Shown here: positions 48,003 to 60,196 of the stretch, one piece after another
How the letters are laid out: the number at the start of each line of letters is the position of its first letter
Numbering within the stretch: position 1 is the stretch's first letter
NCBI GenBank assembly: GCA_002914805.1
Contig: JXTB01000238.1
Location: 446,300 to 510,299, forward strand
Length of the DNA stretch: 64,000 nt
Origin: Parasponia andersonii
Lineage: Eukaryota > Streptophyta > Magnoliopsida > Rosales > Cannabaceae
Reading direction: 5' to 3'
Program-made: the position numbers and the translations under genes
Notes under the pieces: model-generated
The model's database searches: none
Told to the model about the DNA's origin: nothing
What the model saw: the letters and a program-made list of their open reading frames with translations, nothing else

Positions 48003-48434
48003 TGGGAGTTAGATTTTACAAGTTCTCTTATGAGTAAACACATTTATTATTTGATATTAATAAAATGATGGTTTTCTTTTATACTTTGAATTTATATTTT
48101 ATTTTCTTTCTATTTATTGTTTTGCATAAAGTTGTGATTTTGTATAAAGAGAAAGATTAAGATTGATTTATTGGAACCATAAAGTAGGACCAAATAAAAA
48201 TAAGTATATAGGATTACTTTTCGTATAATTTCCATGTCATATATCCATACTTGATATGTCTTAATGCGTGTATTGATTTAGTAATCATTAATAGGTTTAG
48301 TTGCCTCATGTTGATATACAAGATAATCCAAACCATTTTAAAAGGTAATTTCTTAACAGACAACAATAAAGTGCAGACTGAAGATTTTATTTTATAATTG
48401 TTTTAAGAAAATTCATGTAACCTAAGTGAGAGAC

Positions 48435-48941
48435 TGATAGGTTTCTTGGTTTTCTATTATGGGCTACAAGTGTATATCATAATTATATATGTTAAGGGCT
48501 ATCTAATTAAGTGAGGCCATTAAGTAATCTAATTATGAGCTTAGGTAATTACTAATTAAGTATGAGTTGTGTAATGTGTGATTATCCAATACTAGACCAA
48601 TAAGAATTGATGGAATGTCTATTAGCTGTCAGTATATAAGAACATAACTATTAAAATTTTGGTCCTCAAGACAAATAGAATGTCCATTCTTCTCTTTTGC
48701 TTCCATCAACAGAGAGAGATCACATTGAACATACATAGAGTATTCTGTCTGTAGAAGTCCTTCTACCTTCAGACTCTAATTAATCAATCGTTTTCGCTTA
48801 CGTGATTACATTTTTTATTGTGGAATATAATGGATCCCAGTTAGTCACGAGTTTTTCTCTCGACAAATCTTTTCTTAACAAATTGACATAATAAATTCTA
48901 AAATTGCATTTGATTTAACCATCGATTACGAATATTTAACA
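48435..48941 (+). repeat. 3' LTR of the nested copia element
   Basis: 507 bp, TGATAGGTTTC to AATATTTAACA, partner of 25990-26490. A purine-rich AAGTGAGAGAC immediately precedes it and serves as the polypurine tract. Confidence 0.9.
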
Positions 48942-49874
48942 AATGTTGCCCATTTGTTTCAATCAATAAGGAAAATAATAGCATAGTTCTCACAGTTCGC
49001 GTTGTTTTGTTGGGAAACTTGAATAAATTGCAGACGCTTTACATCATGATTAAAGACGTAAGAATCCTGTGCCTGAGAAATAGTAACTAAATAAATGCTT
49101 CTAGAATGAACTTTTTTTTTCCCCTTTTTTGTATAGTATAGTAATTAAGCTCGATATAAACTTTTGATTAAAAGAGTGAAAGATATTTCAAATATTAAGT
49201 ATTGTTTTTGTTAATATATATATATATTTATATCTCTCTCCCAAGAGAGCAAAAACAAATGATATCAACGAACGCTAATGCTTGTCACTTATATTATAAA
49301 GGTCATTAATTCTTATAACGGATGAATACCATTAAGAAAAGTAACCAAATGCAAGATATAAAATTATAAAAAAAAAAAAGAAGAAAAACCAAATGCAATA
49401 TAGAAATAATATCTTCACCAGCCTAATAGTTAATATATATTTGGTTTCATACGCAAGCTAAGAGAAGTTTAATTCCAGCAAAAAATCCAAGATGTGTCTC
49501 ACGATAATCAAGAGGACAAGAAGGTTTCCATATTTTTCATTATTAACTTCGTGGGCTTTAGGAAAAGGTAACTGAATATGATCATTATAATTGAGAATTG
49601 ACGAATAATAGACGTAAAGGATTAAAGTACATTGTATATCATTATCATAATAAACAAATAAACAAATTCAATCCTCAACCATACTGTGCTTACATCATAG
49701 TCCACAGACTTTAAGCCTTTTGTAGCTCCTGCAGTTCTAAAAATAAAAGAACAGATATAATATTTCATATGTCAACATATTGCAAATACCTCTCATATAC
49801 GTACGTATATACATTTTAAACCCAACCAAAAAAAAAAAAAAACCCCTAACGACTGATCGTTTGACTTTTCTTGC
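48942..49874. other. intergenic, 3' flank of ERF-b
   Basis: AT-rich sequence with a short (TA)n at about 49213-49226. The part next to 49875 should hold the ERF-b 3'UTR. No other gene seen. Confidence 0.5.
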
Positions 49875-50771
49875 TCAGATAACCGTAAGTTGAGAATATC
49901 CAAAAGGGTGAGGAGACATGGGTGATAACGGAGGCACTGTAAAAATGCCCTTAACATCTTTACTGTCCCAAACTGACGTCCAACTTGACGGCGTTAAAGG
50001 GCAAATTGCACCATTTCCGTTACCGTTAGTAGTCTCCGTCGACGAGCTCATCACCTCCTGATCAGACGACGTCTCCGTTAAAGTCGACGACGTTTCTTCC
50101 TTCAACTCCTTCCCCTCTCTCACCTCCTCATCCCCTTCTCTCCTCCTTTTCCGGTCACCGCCACTCGCCGGCGCGTGCACGTCACTCCCCGGCGCCATCC
50201 CCGCCTCCAGCGGGAAATTCAGTATCGCTTTGCTACCGCGCATCCTGAAGGCGGCGCGGTCGTAAGCTCTGGCGGCTTCGATGGCGGTGTCGAATGTCCC
50301 CAGCCACACCCGGGATCCGCGGCGGTTAGGGTCGCGAATCTCCGCAGCGAACTTCCCCCACGGACGCTTCCTTACGCCCCGGTAGTGCCTGCTATCAGGA
50401 GGGTTAGAAGTACTAGTCGTCGCTGGAACCGGCGCCAGCGCCGACGCCGGCACCGGAGAGCCCGAGCATACGCCTGCCGGTGGTATCGCCACGTTTATCG
50501 TGGGGCGGCGCTGTCTCAAACTCGAGGGTTTCGGCGGTTTCGGGTAGGGTTTGGTTTCGAACTCGAAGCCATGGTTATCATGAGTTTCTTCTTCCTTTGG
50601 CACTTTGAACAATTGGTTATGACCGTTATTGTCCGAGACAGAATTAGGTTGTTGGGGGATTTGTGCCGTACATAGGTTGAGGCCGTTGATAAAGCTGTCC
50701 ATGGAAGCAAAATCATTCAGAAGGTGTTGCCTTATTAGCTCTAAAGTAGAAGCTTCTCCTCCTATAGCCAT
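49875..50771 (-). CDS. AP2/ERF transcription factor, group IX (ERF-b), 298 aa, intronless
   Basis: Nuclear ERF-type regulator expected to bind GCC-box promoters. The N-terminus [20 protein letters not shown] (8-27) is almost the same as in ERF-a. The AP2 domain lies at about 129-189: [40 protein letters not shown], with Ala and Asp in the ERF positions. Pro/Ala-rich linker 96-125. Basic RKRRR (207-211) is a likely nuclear signal, followed by an acidic Glu-rich stretch (212-227). The C-terminus [19 protein letters not shown] carries Ser-Pro sites in the context known as a putative MAP-kinase target motif in group IXb ERFs. That motif and the AP2 wording support IXb, though the assignment is by eye. 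ERF-a lacks this tail. The start codon is followed by the conserved module within 8 residues, so it is well supported. Confidence 0.95.
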   Translation of the reverse strand: MAIGGEASTLELIRQHLLNDFASMDSFINGLNLCTAQIPQQPNSVSDNNGHNQLFKVPKEEETHDNHGFEFETKPYPKPPKPSSLRQRRPTINVAIPPAGVCSGSPVPASALAPVPATTSTSNPPDSRHYRGVRKRPWGKFAAEIRDPNRRGSRVWLGTFDTAIEAARAYDRAAFRMRGSKAILNFPLEAGMAPGSDVHAPASGGDRKRRREGDEEVREGKELKEETSSTLTETSSDQEVMSSSTETTNGNGNGAICPLTPSSWTSVWDSKDVKGIFTVPPLSPMSPHPFGYSQLTVI

Positions 50772-50911
50772 GATAATATGATATGTATTATATTAATTAG
50801 TGCAGTATTTGATTAAGTTTGCGGGAGTTAGAGAATTAGAAAGAGAGTTTAGAAATTGAAGATGATGAGAGAAGATTGAATAGTGAGGGAGCTAGGGGAG
50901 TGTGGAGATGT

Positions 50912-50921
50912 GGTATTTAAA
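50912..50921 (-). promoter_or_regulatory. candidate TATA-like element of ERF-b
   Basis: Minus-strand TTTAAATACC lies about 140 bp upstream of the start codon, giving an expected leader near 110 nt that includes CT-rich sequence typical of plant Y patches. It is a variant of TATAAATA, so only moderate support. Confidence 0.4.
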
Positions 50922-50929
50922 AGGGAAGA

Positions 50930-52928
50930 ATTTTAGTAAAGTGGAAGAGTAAAAAGGTGAGTTTCACCTCAGCTTCCTAGTTAGAGATTGGAACCAACAC
51001 TCTGGCCACTTGGGGGCTAAGCTATCCATTACCGGTTCACTTTTGTTGTTATCTAGATTTTTTTAAATGCCAATTATTATAGTGGTGGGTCCAAGTCTCC
51101 AATTTCACGTTTCCTGGCTACTTCCGGTTAAGCTATCTTTTTTGAAAGATATAAGCACTTGTAATAAAGTTTGGATGGTTTAGAACTCTCGTGTAAAAAA
51201 TCTGTTGCACTCAATATTAGAATATTATATGATCAAACATCACGTGCTTATTAAAATTTCTTTCAATTAAATATGTCTTGATCTGTTTATGTTGAAAATT
51301 TGGACTATGTAACGTACGTATATATAGTAATAAAGTTAATATTGTAAGGATGCCTTTTGTTTGCATATTACGAAGGAGCTGATTAAATGGTTAACTAGAA
51401 CGCAGTCATAATAATCTATTAATTAGCTGGATACACGAATAGCGCATCATCCTGACCACAGAGATACATACCACTAATAAATAATAAAAAATAAATATGC
51501 CGCTAAGTACGCGCACACAAGTTATGGATAGCTTATGTGCTTGTCCCAAACTAGATGTTAAGCTGTTAATTTCAGCTATAGCCTCTGAACTATGGCCAGT
51601 TATAAACCACTTGAATAATGTCTTTAATCTGTCGCAGTTTTGGTCCATGAACAATTCTCTTTGTTGCTAGTTTTGGCCCATGGCTACGTAGTTTAAAATT
51701 TGGGAACTAAATTGAGACAAACTTATAGTTCAATAACAAAAAATAATGCTCGTGGTGAAAATTATATATCCAATAGACATGTATAGCACTAATAATCATA
51801 CTATACACTTATATAAACATAGGTTGTAGACTGCTTAATTATCCCGAATTACTAAATATTTTACTAGCCTAATTTGGCGAAATGAAAGTGTATTTGTCTT
51901 AATTTTTTCTTTTTTAAACTCGTTTGGGCCATGTGTGATTATCCTCACCATCTCGCGCTGGCCTAGTGACGGAAAGCTCAACCTAATCATAAAGAACCTT
52001 CATAATATTGAATATTCTTGCAAGAAGAACAAATAAAATAAAATAAAATGAAAAAGTAGGCTTTTTAGTCGAACTTAACCATAGAATTTAGATTAACTGA
52101 ATATGGATGATTCTGCTCCAATTTGCAATCTTAGTTTAGATTAACAAAATCAAGACAGGCCAATTTGCAGTCTTAATAACTTGAATTTGTCTGAAGTGAC
52201 ATCCAAAAATTCGGCCCCGTTCTAAACCAATCCCCATACTTATACCTGTTATACGGTCAGTCGACATAAAATCATTATATATATACAATATGAGAGACTC
52301 AAACATGATTTGTACAAAATCATGGATAGGTAATTCAAAGAAAAGTGTATTGTGTAATGCAATCAATGACGGCGATATGTTTTGCCACCAACCTATTAAA
52401 TGATTGCTAATTAGATCAAAATGGAAGAGTAAAAAAATAGAGCTACGATTGATTTTAAAAAAAAAGAAATAACAATGGAGTGAGCCCTTAAAATAAAGTT
52501 GTTCATTTAATATTTTACGGTGATTAGTAAAATTTCTTTAATCAAATTGGCAAAAATAGTCTTTAGATGAGTATTCTTTCAAGGAAAAAAAAAAAGAAAA
52601 AGAAAAAAAAAATCCCTATAGCCCTTTGACTTTTGCTAAGAGTTGTCGTTTGTCCCCTCTTAAATTTGCAATTTTGCCTACGCGCCTCAATTTGTACAAA
52701 TGCTGTATTTTGCCCCAATTAGCATACAATATTATATATCTATGTATCTTATGAGGTAAAAACATGATTATCTTATAAATACTCTTAATTATGAGAATTT
52801 TGCAAGGTAATCGGTGTTTGGTGGGTATGCAATTGTCAAAATTATCCAAATTCTTTCCCTATTAGTCTAGATTTCGACTCTAAAAATTCTTTCAATTTAT
52901 AGGATTTATGCAAACATAAGAAATAGTT
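50930..52928. other. ERF-b upstream and intergenic, no gene seen
   Basis: The first few hundred bases should be ERF-b promoter. The rest is AT-rich with A-rich runs (for example 52588-52612) and short open stretches (51406-51654, 52136-52366) without recognisable content. Confidence 0.45.
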
Positions 52929-53960
52929 TTTAGATAAAATGACACTTCATATGACTTTTTAAAAAGGTTTTTTTTTTAATACAAAAACCCCTTAGACTCG
53001 ATACAAATTAGTAAAATTAATGCTGAACTCAATTTTTTAGAGTAAAACCTCTTAAAATCTCCTAATATTAGTTCTTTAGAAAAGAATAATATTTTTGTTA
53101 ATTTTTTTTTTTACGGTTAAATTCTCATTCTTTCATTTGTAGTTTTTAAGTCTTTATTCTTATATTTTTATTTCACATTAATCCTTTTTAATTTTTTTCT
53201 ATCTAATACTGCTATTAATTAGTACTAGTACCAAACATGCTCATCTCGACAGGGGTAAAATTGGAAGCAAAGGAAAATTATTATTTTAAAAAAAATTGAG
53301 TTATCGTTTTCATTCAAAACAGATATAAAAAATTAGAAAATTTTATATGGTTCTAATATATATATAGATCTATTTTGGACCAACTATTAATATATTTAAA
53401 AGAAAGCTATATGAATAGAATGCCAATTTTATAAGACATATATTGTCAATTTTATGTTTTGTTGTTCTAATATAGTTCTACTTTAGACCAAAGTAGATCT
53501 ATATTGGAACCATATAAAATTTCTCAATTTCTTTCCTTTGTCTTGAATGAAAATAATAATCTAATTCTTTTTAAAAAAAAAAAATAATTTCTCTTTATCT
53601 TTAATTTTACCCCCGACATGAGCATATTTTAGGCAAGTGCTAATTAATAGCAATTTTGGACAAAAAATAAAAAAAAATTAATATGAAACAAAAATATAAG
53701 AATGATGGCATAAAGGCTACAAATGAAAGAATTGGGTCTTGGTTGTATAAAAAAAAAATAGAAACACATTTCATTTCTAACAGAATTAATGGTAAAACTT
53801 CAGGGGTTTTGCTTTAAAAAATTGAATTCAAATTAATTTTACTATACTATTATGAGTTCATGTGGTTTTTGTATTAAAAAGTCTTTTAAAAATAATATAA
53901 AAAATACGAGCTTTGCAAAATAATTATTTTTCCATACGACATGCAGTGACATTTTTCTAA
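52929..53960. mobile_element. foldback element: about 450-bp imperfect inverted repeats
   Basis: The left arm 52929-53378 and right arm 53488-53960 match as inverted repeats almost throughout. Paired blocks include left GCTCATCTCGACAGGGGTAA with right TTACCCCCGACATGAGC, TCTTTCATTTGTAG with CTACAAATGAAAGA, and GCTATTAATTAG with CTAATTAATAGC. The 110-bp hinge contains its own small hairpin. No ORF. This fits a MITE/foldback or a non-autonomous element with long terminal repeats; I found no transposase and no clear target duplication. Confidence 0.8.
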
Positions 53961-54266
53961 ATATTTTTGTAACTGAAACTAAGAAACAGATTTAGTTACT
54001 GAAAATAAATTTAGTTTTTTGTAATCAATATTTCAAATAAATTAATTTGATTACTAAAAATTAGAAAGCGAAAATTATTAGAAATTAGAGATAAATGTTA
54101 CTTGAAATTAATTTAAGCTACTGAAAACTGAGAAATCAATTAACTAGAAACTAAATTAGTTTCTCGGTTTCTAGTTACCAAAATATTTAGAAAAATACCA
54201 CTAAATGTCGTACAGAAAAATAATTATTTTGAGAAGGTTGTATTTTTTGTATTATTTTTGAAAACT
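53886..54266. mobile_element. second foldback element overlapping the first
   Basis: The left arm (from about 53886) and the right arm (about 54163-54266) are inverted copies: CATACGACATGCAGTGACAT against AATACCACTAAATGTCGTAC, and TTTGCAAAATAATTATTTTT against AAAAATAATTATTTTGAGAA. The centre holds repeated AGTTACTGAAA/TTAGTTTCT-type words. The left arm is also the outer end of the first foldback, so the two structures share a terminus. Confidence 0.7.
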
Positions 54267-55922
54267 TATGTATAAGCAGGGATAGACATAGGTTGAGGCG
54301 AGTGAGGGTCAAAGCTCTCCCACTTAACTTTCTTAAATTTAGACTTTACCCCTAAAATTAAATTTATTTTTCAAAAAAAAAAACCTCTACATGCTCCCAC
54401 TCAATTTTTTTTTTGATGTATATTTATATGTGTTTTCTAATTTTATTATTTCTATTTGAAATTTAGGATATACTTCTCTTGTTTTTCTCATAATCCTAAA
54501 CTCTATTGGTTATTTAAAAAAAAAAGCTATCGATCAATCACGTTCTAAAGTCCAAAATTCTCATTGAATACAAGTTTCTTCCTTCATCAAACTTTTAAGT
54601 CAGTTAACATTTTTTTTTTCTTTTTCTTTTTACTCACACTAAATGCTATAACAGATTCATTAGGTATTAATTCACACTTAATTCTTGAAGTCAGATTATG
54701 CTTGGTTGTGTTTTTTCTTTTAGTTGCATGTATCTATATATATTTTTACATATTTAATTCCATAGCTCCTATGATTCTATGAAATGAATTTCCTTATACT
54801 TTTGACAAATATATATAACTTTTAAAATCAAACAACTGACAAAGAAGATCATGACAAAGATAATTTTGATATACGAAAACTAGTAAGGGACGATTCTAAT
54901 TTATTGATCGATATTCAGTATAATATTATTAACAAAATAGTTAAAATTCTTGCTTCTAATATGATCGGTTTCTTAAAAAAAATTATTCGTTAATTATAAT
55001 CCTGAATTTTGGATATAAGTTTCCAAATCTTTTTTTATTATTCCATTTTTTAATTCCTATTTAGCGAATCTCAACATTTAATATATATATCAATAAGTTT
55101 TTTTTCTAACATAATTTACTAATAAGAAAAAATTAGCAATTATATTTATAGAATCAGGATAAAATAACACCACATTTGGAAAAAATGAGGACGCTTGTAA
55201 ATGTAAATGAATAACCGACAACTCTCGGCAAAAATCGGGACCATATGGTATTTTTTCTTAAAAAAATGTGAATTGCTGTACAAAATTTGTACTTAAATAC
55301 TAATTAAATAAAGACGCAATGCAAATAGTTATCAGTCCTTGAATTATTTATTCCAGAAAAACAATATATTTTTGGACAGATTAAAAGGCATAAAGCGAAG
55401 ACAATTTTTATTTGTTAAAATAAACGAGATGTATACAATATAAAGTTATGTACATATTGTAATTTATATAGGACATTTTAGGGAGTACAGATTCAACATA
55501 GTCCAGGCCTTGCTGGCCTGAAGTTCTAGTAAAACGCACGTGGTGGAATAGTAAAAGTTCGAATTTTACAAGATTATATACGTGGCCCAACTGTTCAATA
55601 AAGTAATAGTGCATAAATGATCCGTTTGTTTATTGTTTTTTCATTTTATACATCGAACTTAATAACCCGCTGATTTGGAAAAACATCAAATCCTGTCGGT
55701 GTCTATGACTTTCGAAGATGATATTCAAAATTAAGCCATGTGTTCTTCGAACTTGACTTTTTTGCTTTTCCCCTTCTTCAACTTCAATTCTTCAACTTCA
55801 AGTAGTCTTATTAAGTCTATTGTCTTTTTCTGAAATATTGTCAATGTTTTTGGCTCCATTAGGCTTTAGATTTTTGCCTTATCTTTCACCCCACAATCAA
55901 AGTGGATCCATGTGCTCTTAAG

Positions 55923-55923
<1 letters not shown>
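54267..55923. other. intergenic, no gene seen
   Basis: AT-rich sequence with T- and A-runs. Open stretches 54564-54782 and 55614-55408 match no known family. No transposon ends recognised. Confidence 0.45.

Positions 55924-55964
<41 letters not shown>
55924..55964. repeat. (AT)n microsatellite, left flank of a copia insertion
   Basis: About 40 bp of AT repeat ending at the LTR start 55965. A matching (AT)n run lies at the other edge (60722-60750), so the element probably inserted within one microsatellite. Confidence 0.85.
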
Positions 55965-55968
<4 letters not shown>

Positions 55969-56512
55969 AGGAATAATCTCCCCAACAAATATAAAATTAA
56001 GTGGAAGGGATAATAAAGCATAATAAATGTTGAAATAAAATAAATACATGATACACAAATTTATGTAGTTCACCAATATAAATATGTTCATAGAGTTGCT
56101 GCAGATCTAAAGAGAAAATGAATCTTTATAAGTATTTATAAATAATCATCACATTATTTTCTCACATCTAGATCCTGATTATATTTAAGAAAAAAATTAT
56201 ATTTTTATCTCATTCTCAGAGAATAAAACTTTTTAATTTTACTCTCACTTAATATTTGGTGTTTCTCACTTTTTTAGGATAAGAAACTATGAGGAATAAG
56301 GTCTCTATTTATAATGTATGGTTTACTAACCCTTACAAGTTTTTTTTCTTCAAGTTTCCTAATATATTACACAAATTTTACACAGTTTTTTTTTACCACG
56401 TATTAACTTGCCATTTTAATTTTCTTTCACCATGTATTAAACACGGCTTATACACGGAGCAATAAATGCTCATTTATTAACATACGCACACATACACACA
56501 CATATATATTGC
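55965..56512 (-). repeat. 3' LTR of the deleted copia element
   Basis: Plus-strand TGTTAGGAATAATCTCCCC to the region around 56512; partner of 60197-60720. The inner boundary is approximate. Confidence 0.75.
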
Positions 56513-56579
56513 CATCTAGTTACACGTATGAATGAACTAGCTCTAACTTTGCTACTCATGTTCTCTTTAAAAAGCTCAC

Positions 56580-56695
56580 CCTCTTTTACTTGCTAAAAAT
56601 CATCTTTCGCATTGGCTATTCACAATTGATTTTAGCTTTGGTAACTTTCCTTTTGATAACATCACCTTCATTTCCTTCTCGCTTATATATCTAAG
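56580..56695 (-). pseudogene. copia pre-integrase C-terminal piece
   Basis: The minus-strand reading YISEKEMKVMLSKGKLPKLK then C matches the HMSEKGM..LLxKGxLPxLK..xxCexC part of the copia GAG-pre-integrase domain. It is separated from its N-terminal part (58951-59149) by the solo LTR. Confidence 0.8.
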
Positions 56696-56700
56696 TCCAT

Positions 56701-58945
56701 TGTCACGCCTTAAGACAAAGGACATGATAACCACCACATGCTCATAAGGATAAATTTCATAGACATGAAAGGTTTTAAATCTAAATAGATCTATTATCAC
56801 CCAAAATATCTTATCATAACAAAACATCAAACAATCTAAACCATCAATAACAATTTGCTAAATCCATAATAACAAAAAAACTAAAACTATAACAATAATC
56901 CAGTATACCTCAAATAACCAACAATGTCTCAAAATGGAAACCAAATAATACAGTAACTCTAAATAATAAAATTTGAGTTCTCAAACGATCTTCCTCCTTC
57001 AAATATGAGTTTCACTTATTGACTATTATCCGAATCTGAAAAAGATTAAAGAATAAAAATGGTGAGTTCGATAGCCCAGTAAGTAACCAATAACCTCTAC
57101 TAGTTGGATCAAGTATTTATAATTTGAAATATTTAGTAAGTATTTTACAAAATAACTCTAACTTCAAAATTAATACTTTTAAAAAGAGAAAATGAAACTA
57201 ACTAAAAATCAATTTAACAAAGTAGAAAGTTTCAAAATTCATTGTATCAAACTTGTTCAATAATCGATATCATTTTCAAATTCTACTCTACAGTTTTGGC
57301 AACTATGGCCACACTTAACCCCTGTGACTAGATTCGAATCTGCCATAAATAACCCTTATAATCGGGTCTAAATCTATTACAGATAATCCCTGTCACGACC
57401 CAGACCCTGGGTCAGTGGCAGAAAAGGAATTTTACAAGTGGAAATTCATAATTTATTTTAGAAAATAATAAAAAGACGACAACTAGTTTACAAAATAGTT
57501 CAAATTTTAAATTCCCACAACCCCTGTAGCCGGGTACCAATCACGAATCTACTATATTTAACTTTGCAGCTAAGTCAGTACTGTCTACATATAACTTCTG
57601 TGGATTAGGTCCACATGCATAGTCACTGAAGAGCGTTTCAATACATTCAATTATAAAAATTAACAAATACTTTTTCATATTTATCAATAAGGTAACAAAT
57701 TTCAAATCATTTAACAGTAGTAACAAACATAAGCTTGATCCATATTTTATTTAAAAGATAGTTATCTCTTATCAAACTAATTTTTATTTATTAACAAATT
57801 ACTTGAAAATAAGTTTAAGATTTACAAACATAATTTTTTTAAAAGAAAGCAAAAGAGACATTAACTTAAGTAAAATAAAAATCACTAACAAAGATGAAAT
57901 GTTACTTACATGTTCGCTAGTCTAACCAATCTAACCACAAATTGTTAGCTACCACAAGAATCTATAATTGTAACAAGAATCATACATGATCGTTAAACAC
58001 TTATAGATACCTTAAATCATGCCTAATACAATGTCTAACCCACTACCCATGCACACTTGATACATTCGCCACATTACCTTGTATAAACTTGACATCAAAA
58101 ACTCATAACAATTCTAAACTAATTCTAAAAATTGTGAAACTTGGAGAACAATATCTACAAGTGATTGGAGTCCTAAAAATGCCAAGAACATGACTGTAGG
58201 GTCTATAGTAGGCCCCACAAAGCCAAATAAACCACTGCTACATTTTACTTTAATTGCTGAAAGTTACAAAAAATTTTCAGATTCATAGTACTCATTTTGA
58301 AAGGCTATATCTCTCTGGTTATAAGTCCGTTTTTGACAAATTATATACCGTTAGAAAGCTTATCGAATAAGCTTTCCAAAAATATTAAATATGACTCTAT
58401 TAGACTATCAGAAATACCAGAAAAATCAGTCAGAATTACTGCTGCATTTTACCGTTCTTGACCAAAACTCAAAAATCTATAACTTTTAATCTAGATATCT
58501 AAATCACATAATTTTGGTCTTGCTTTAAACCTTACAGCGAAAGTAATCAATCAAAATATACATGAACCCTAGAATTATGGCTGAAGCACAAAGATGCTTA
58601 AAAAAAATTCTAAACCCTAGATAATGTATTAGCCCCAAGAATCCCAAATAACCAATTGATAATTGATAGGGAGGAGTTACTTATCTTAGAGAATTGACAA
58701 TCAACCTTTAATAATCTTTTTCCTCTTTCCAAGCATTCAGCTGATCTCTTCTCCCTCTGCAAAGTGTTAAATTTTTTTTTTCTTCTATCAGAGACTTTGA
58801 AAAATTATACATATAGGTTTTCTAATCCTTTAAATTACTTAATTATCTTTGTTTAATAAATAAAAACTTTGGTCTTTTTGTCTATTACCCTTTAATTAAT
58901 TAATTAATTTATTTTCTTTTTTTATTCCAAGTATGGGTTATTACA
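56701..58945 (-). repeat. 2.2-kb solo LTR in the copia pre-integrase region
   Basis: Plus-strand ends TGTCACGCCT and GGGTTATTACA. On the minus strand it starts TGTAATAACCC like the LARD-family LTRs, but most of the body is not obviously the same sequence, so it belongs to a related or different family. Flanks TCCAT (56696-56700) and TCTAC (58946-58950) differ only by two pyrimidine transitions. It splits the pre-integrase domain cleanly, and no second LTR or coding region is present. Confidence 0.8.
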
Positions 58946-58950
58946 TCTAC

Positions 58951-59984
58951 AATGCCATAGACTTGAATCAACACCAGCATTGACAGTCGCTAATGTATCT
59001 TTACAACTAGAAGACATGTAGAGAGTTCCAGTCTTGTTTCCTCGAGCAATAACTATGGATCCTTTGCTGACCTTTGATGAGCCATCAGAAAAGGTTACAT
59101 TATGCCTATCATCATCAAGTTGTCCCACTGATATAAAATTTTGCATCAACTTTGGTACATGCCTTACTTTTTAGATTTTCTATACCGACTCGTTTGACAT
59201 CTCCAAACGAATATATCCTATACCCACGATATCTAAAGGTCCTTCATTGGCTAGAGAAATCTTATGGTAATTACTAGCAACATAATTCTCTAATATATCA
59301 CAGTGTGCAGTGGTATGAAACAAAGCTACGAAGTCTAAGACCTAAAAGTCAATAGGACTATCACAAATAATAATAAAATATCTTGTACTTTTTAGTGGCA
59401 GTATTGGCACCATTGTTTCTATTGTCGTCTCTCCTTGGTGCTTTACAATTCTTCTTTATGTAAATAGTTTTGTCACAATTCCAGTATTCTCCTTTTAGAC
59501 CTACTACGACTTGGATTAGAATTCTTCTTGCCACCCCTGCTCTATTCTTGAGATTTATGGCAGAACTCAATTATGTGCTTTCATCCGAATTAATCTTGTG
59601 AACTTCTTTCGCCAAAATTCAGTCTCTAACTTCATTGAATTATATATTTTATTTGCGTACAAAATTACTAACAACAGTCGTTATTAGTTTCTAACTGTTT
59701 GATAGAGACGGTAGAAGAATTAGAGTACGAACTTCATCGTCGAAATTAATTTCGATGGACGTCAATTGAGAAACGGTTGTGTTGAACTCATTGATGTATA
59801 AAGCAACTAAAGCATCTTTTCCCATCTTTAAATTGAATAGTTTCTTCATAAGATGTATTTTGTTGTTTATCGATGATTTCTCATATATTTCTGACTGGAT
59901 GCTCATCATCTTTGTTGTGATTTTTGCCTCTGCCATATTATAAGCAATATTCTTCATTAGCGTTAATCGAATTATACTTAACAC
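58951..59984 (-). pseudogene. copia gag, zinc knuckle and pre-integrase relic
   Basis: 59984-59691 is UBN2-like gag (SIQSEIYEKSSINNKIHLMK, KLFNLKMGKDALVALYINEF). 59570-59361 holds a CCHC-derived stretch (YWNCDKTIYIKKNCKAPRRD). 59149-58951 is LISVGQL-type pre-integrase (NFISVGQLDDDRHNVTFSDG, GTLYMSS) ending in the LWH tripeptide region. The protease motif between them is degenerate. Several frame changes. Confidence 0.85.
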
Positions 59985-60196
59985 CTGTTGATTAAGGAGT
60001 TCCCAGTCGTCATTTTCTATCTTCTTAGGTTTTTTTTCCTGATAGAAGCTGATGTAATTTTTTGCTATGCAAATAGTCTTTGATTTGCAGTCTCTAGTAC
60101 GAGAAGTTTGTACTGTTAAACTTGTAAATTCTGGGTCCTGATCCTTCCCCTCTGACCATTACTCCCACTAAATCAAACCTTAGCTCCAATATCAGT

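Larger units (their letters stand above)
25990..48941 (+). mobile_element. Ty1/copia retrotransposon expanded by nested insertions
   Basis: LTRs at 25990-26490 and 48435-48941 are in direct orientation and clearly homologous along their length. Inside the first LTR is a decayed initiator-Met PBS (26493-26505); before the second LTR is a purine-rich tract (about 48423-48434). The coding order gag, CCHC, protease, integrase, reverse transcriptase, RNase H is that of copia. Removing the inserts 28087-42532 and 44208-46470 (each with one target copy) leaves an element of about 6.2 kb. Many stops and frameshifts show it is dead. No flanking duplication is certain, but CAAATGTT occurs at both outer edges (25986-25993 and 48940-48947). 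Confidence 0.9.

Noticed and set aside
50175-50675. 166-codon open frame on the plus strand
   Set aside because: It is the exact antisense of the ERF-b coding region and owes its length to the GC-rich codon use there; the Arg/His-rich translation resembles no protein.
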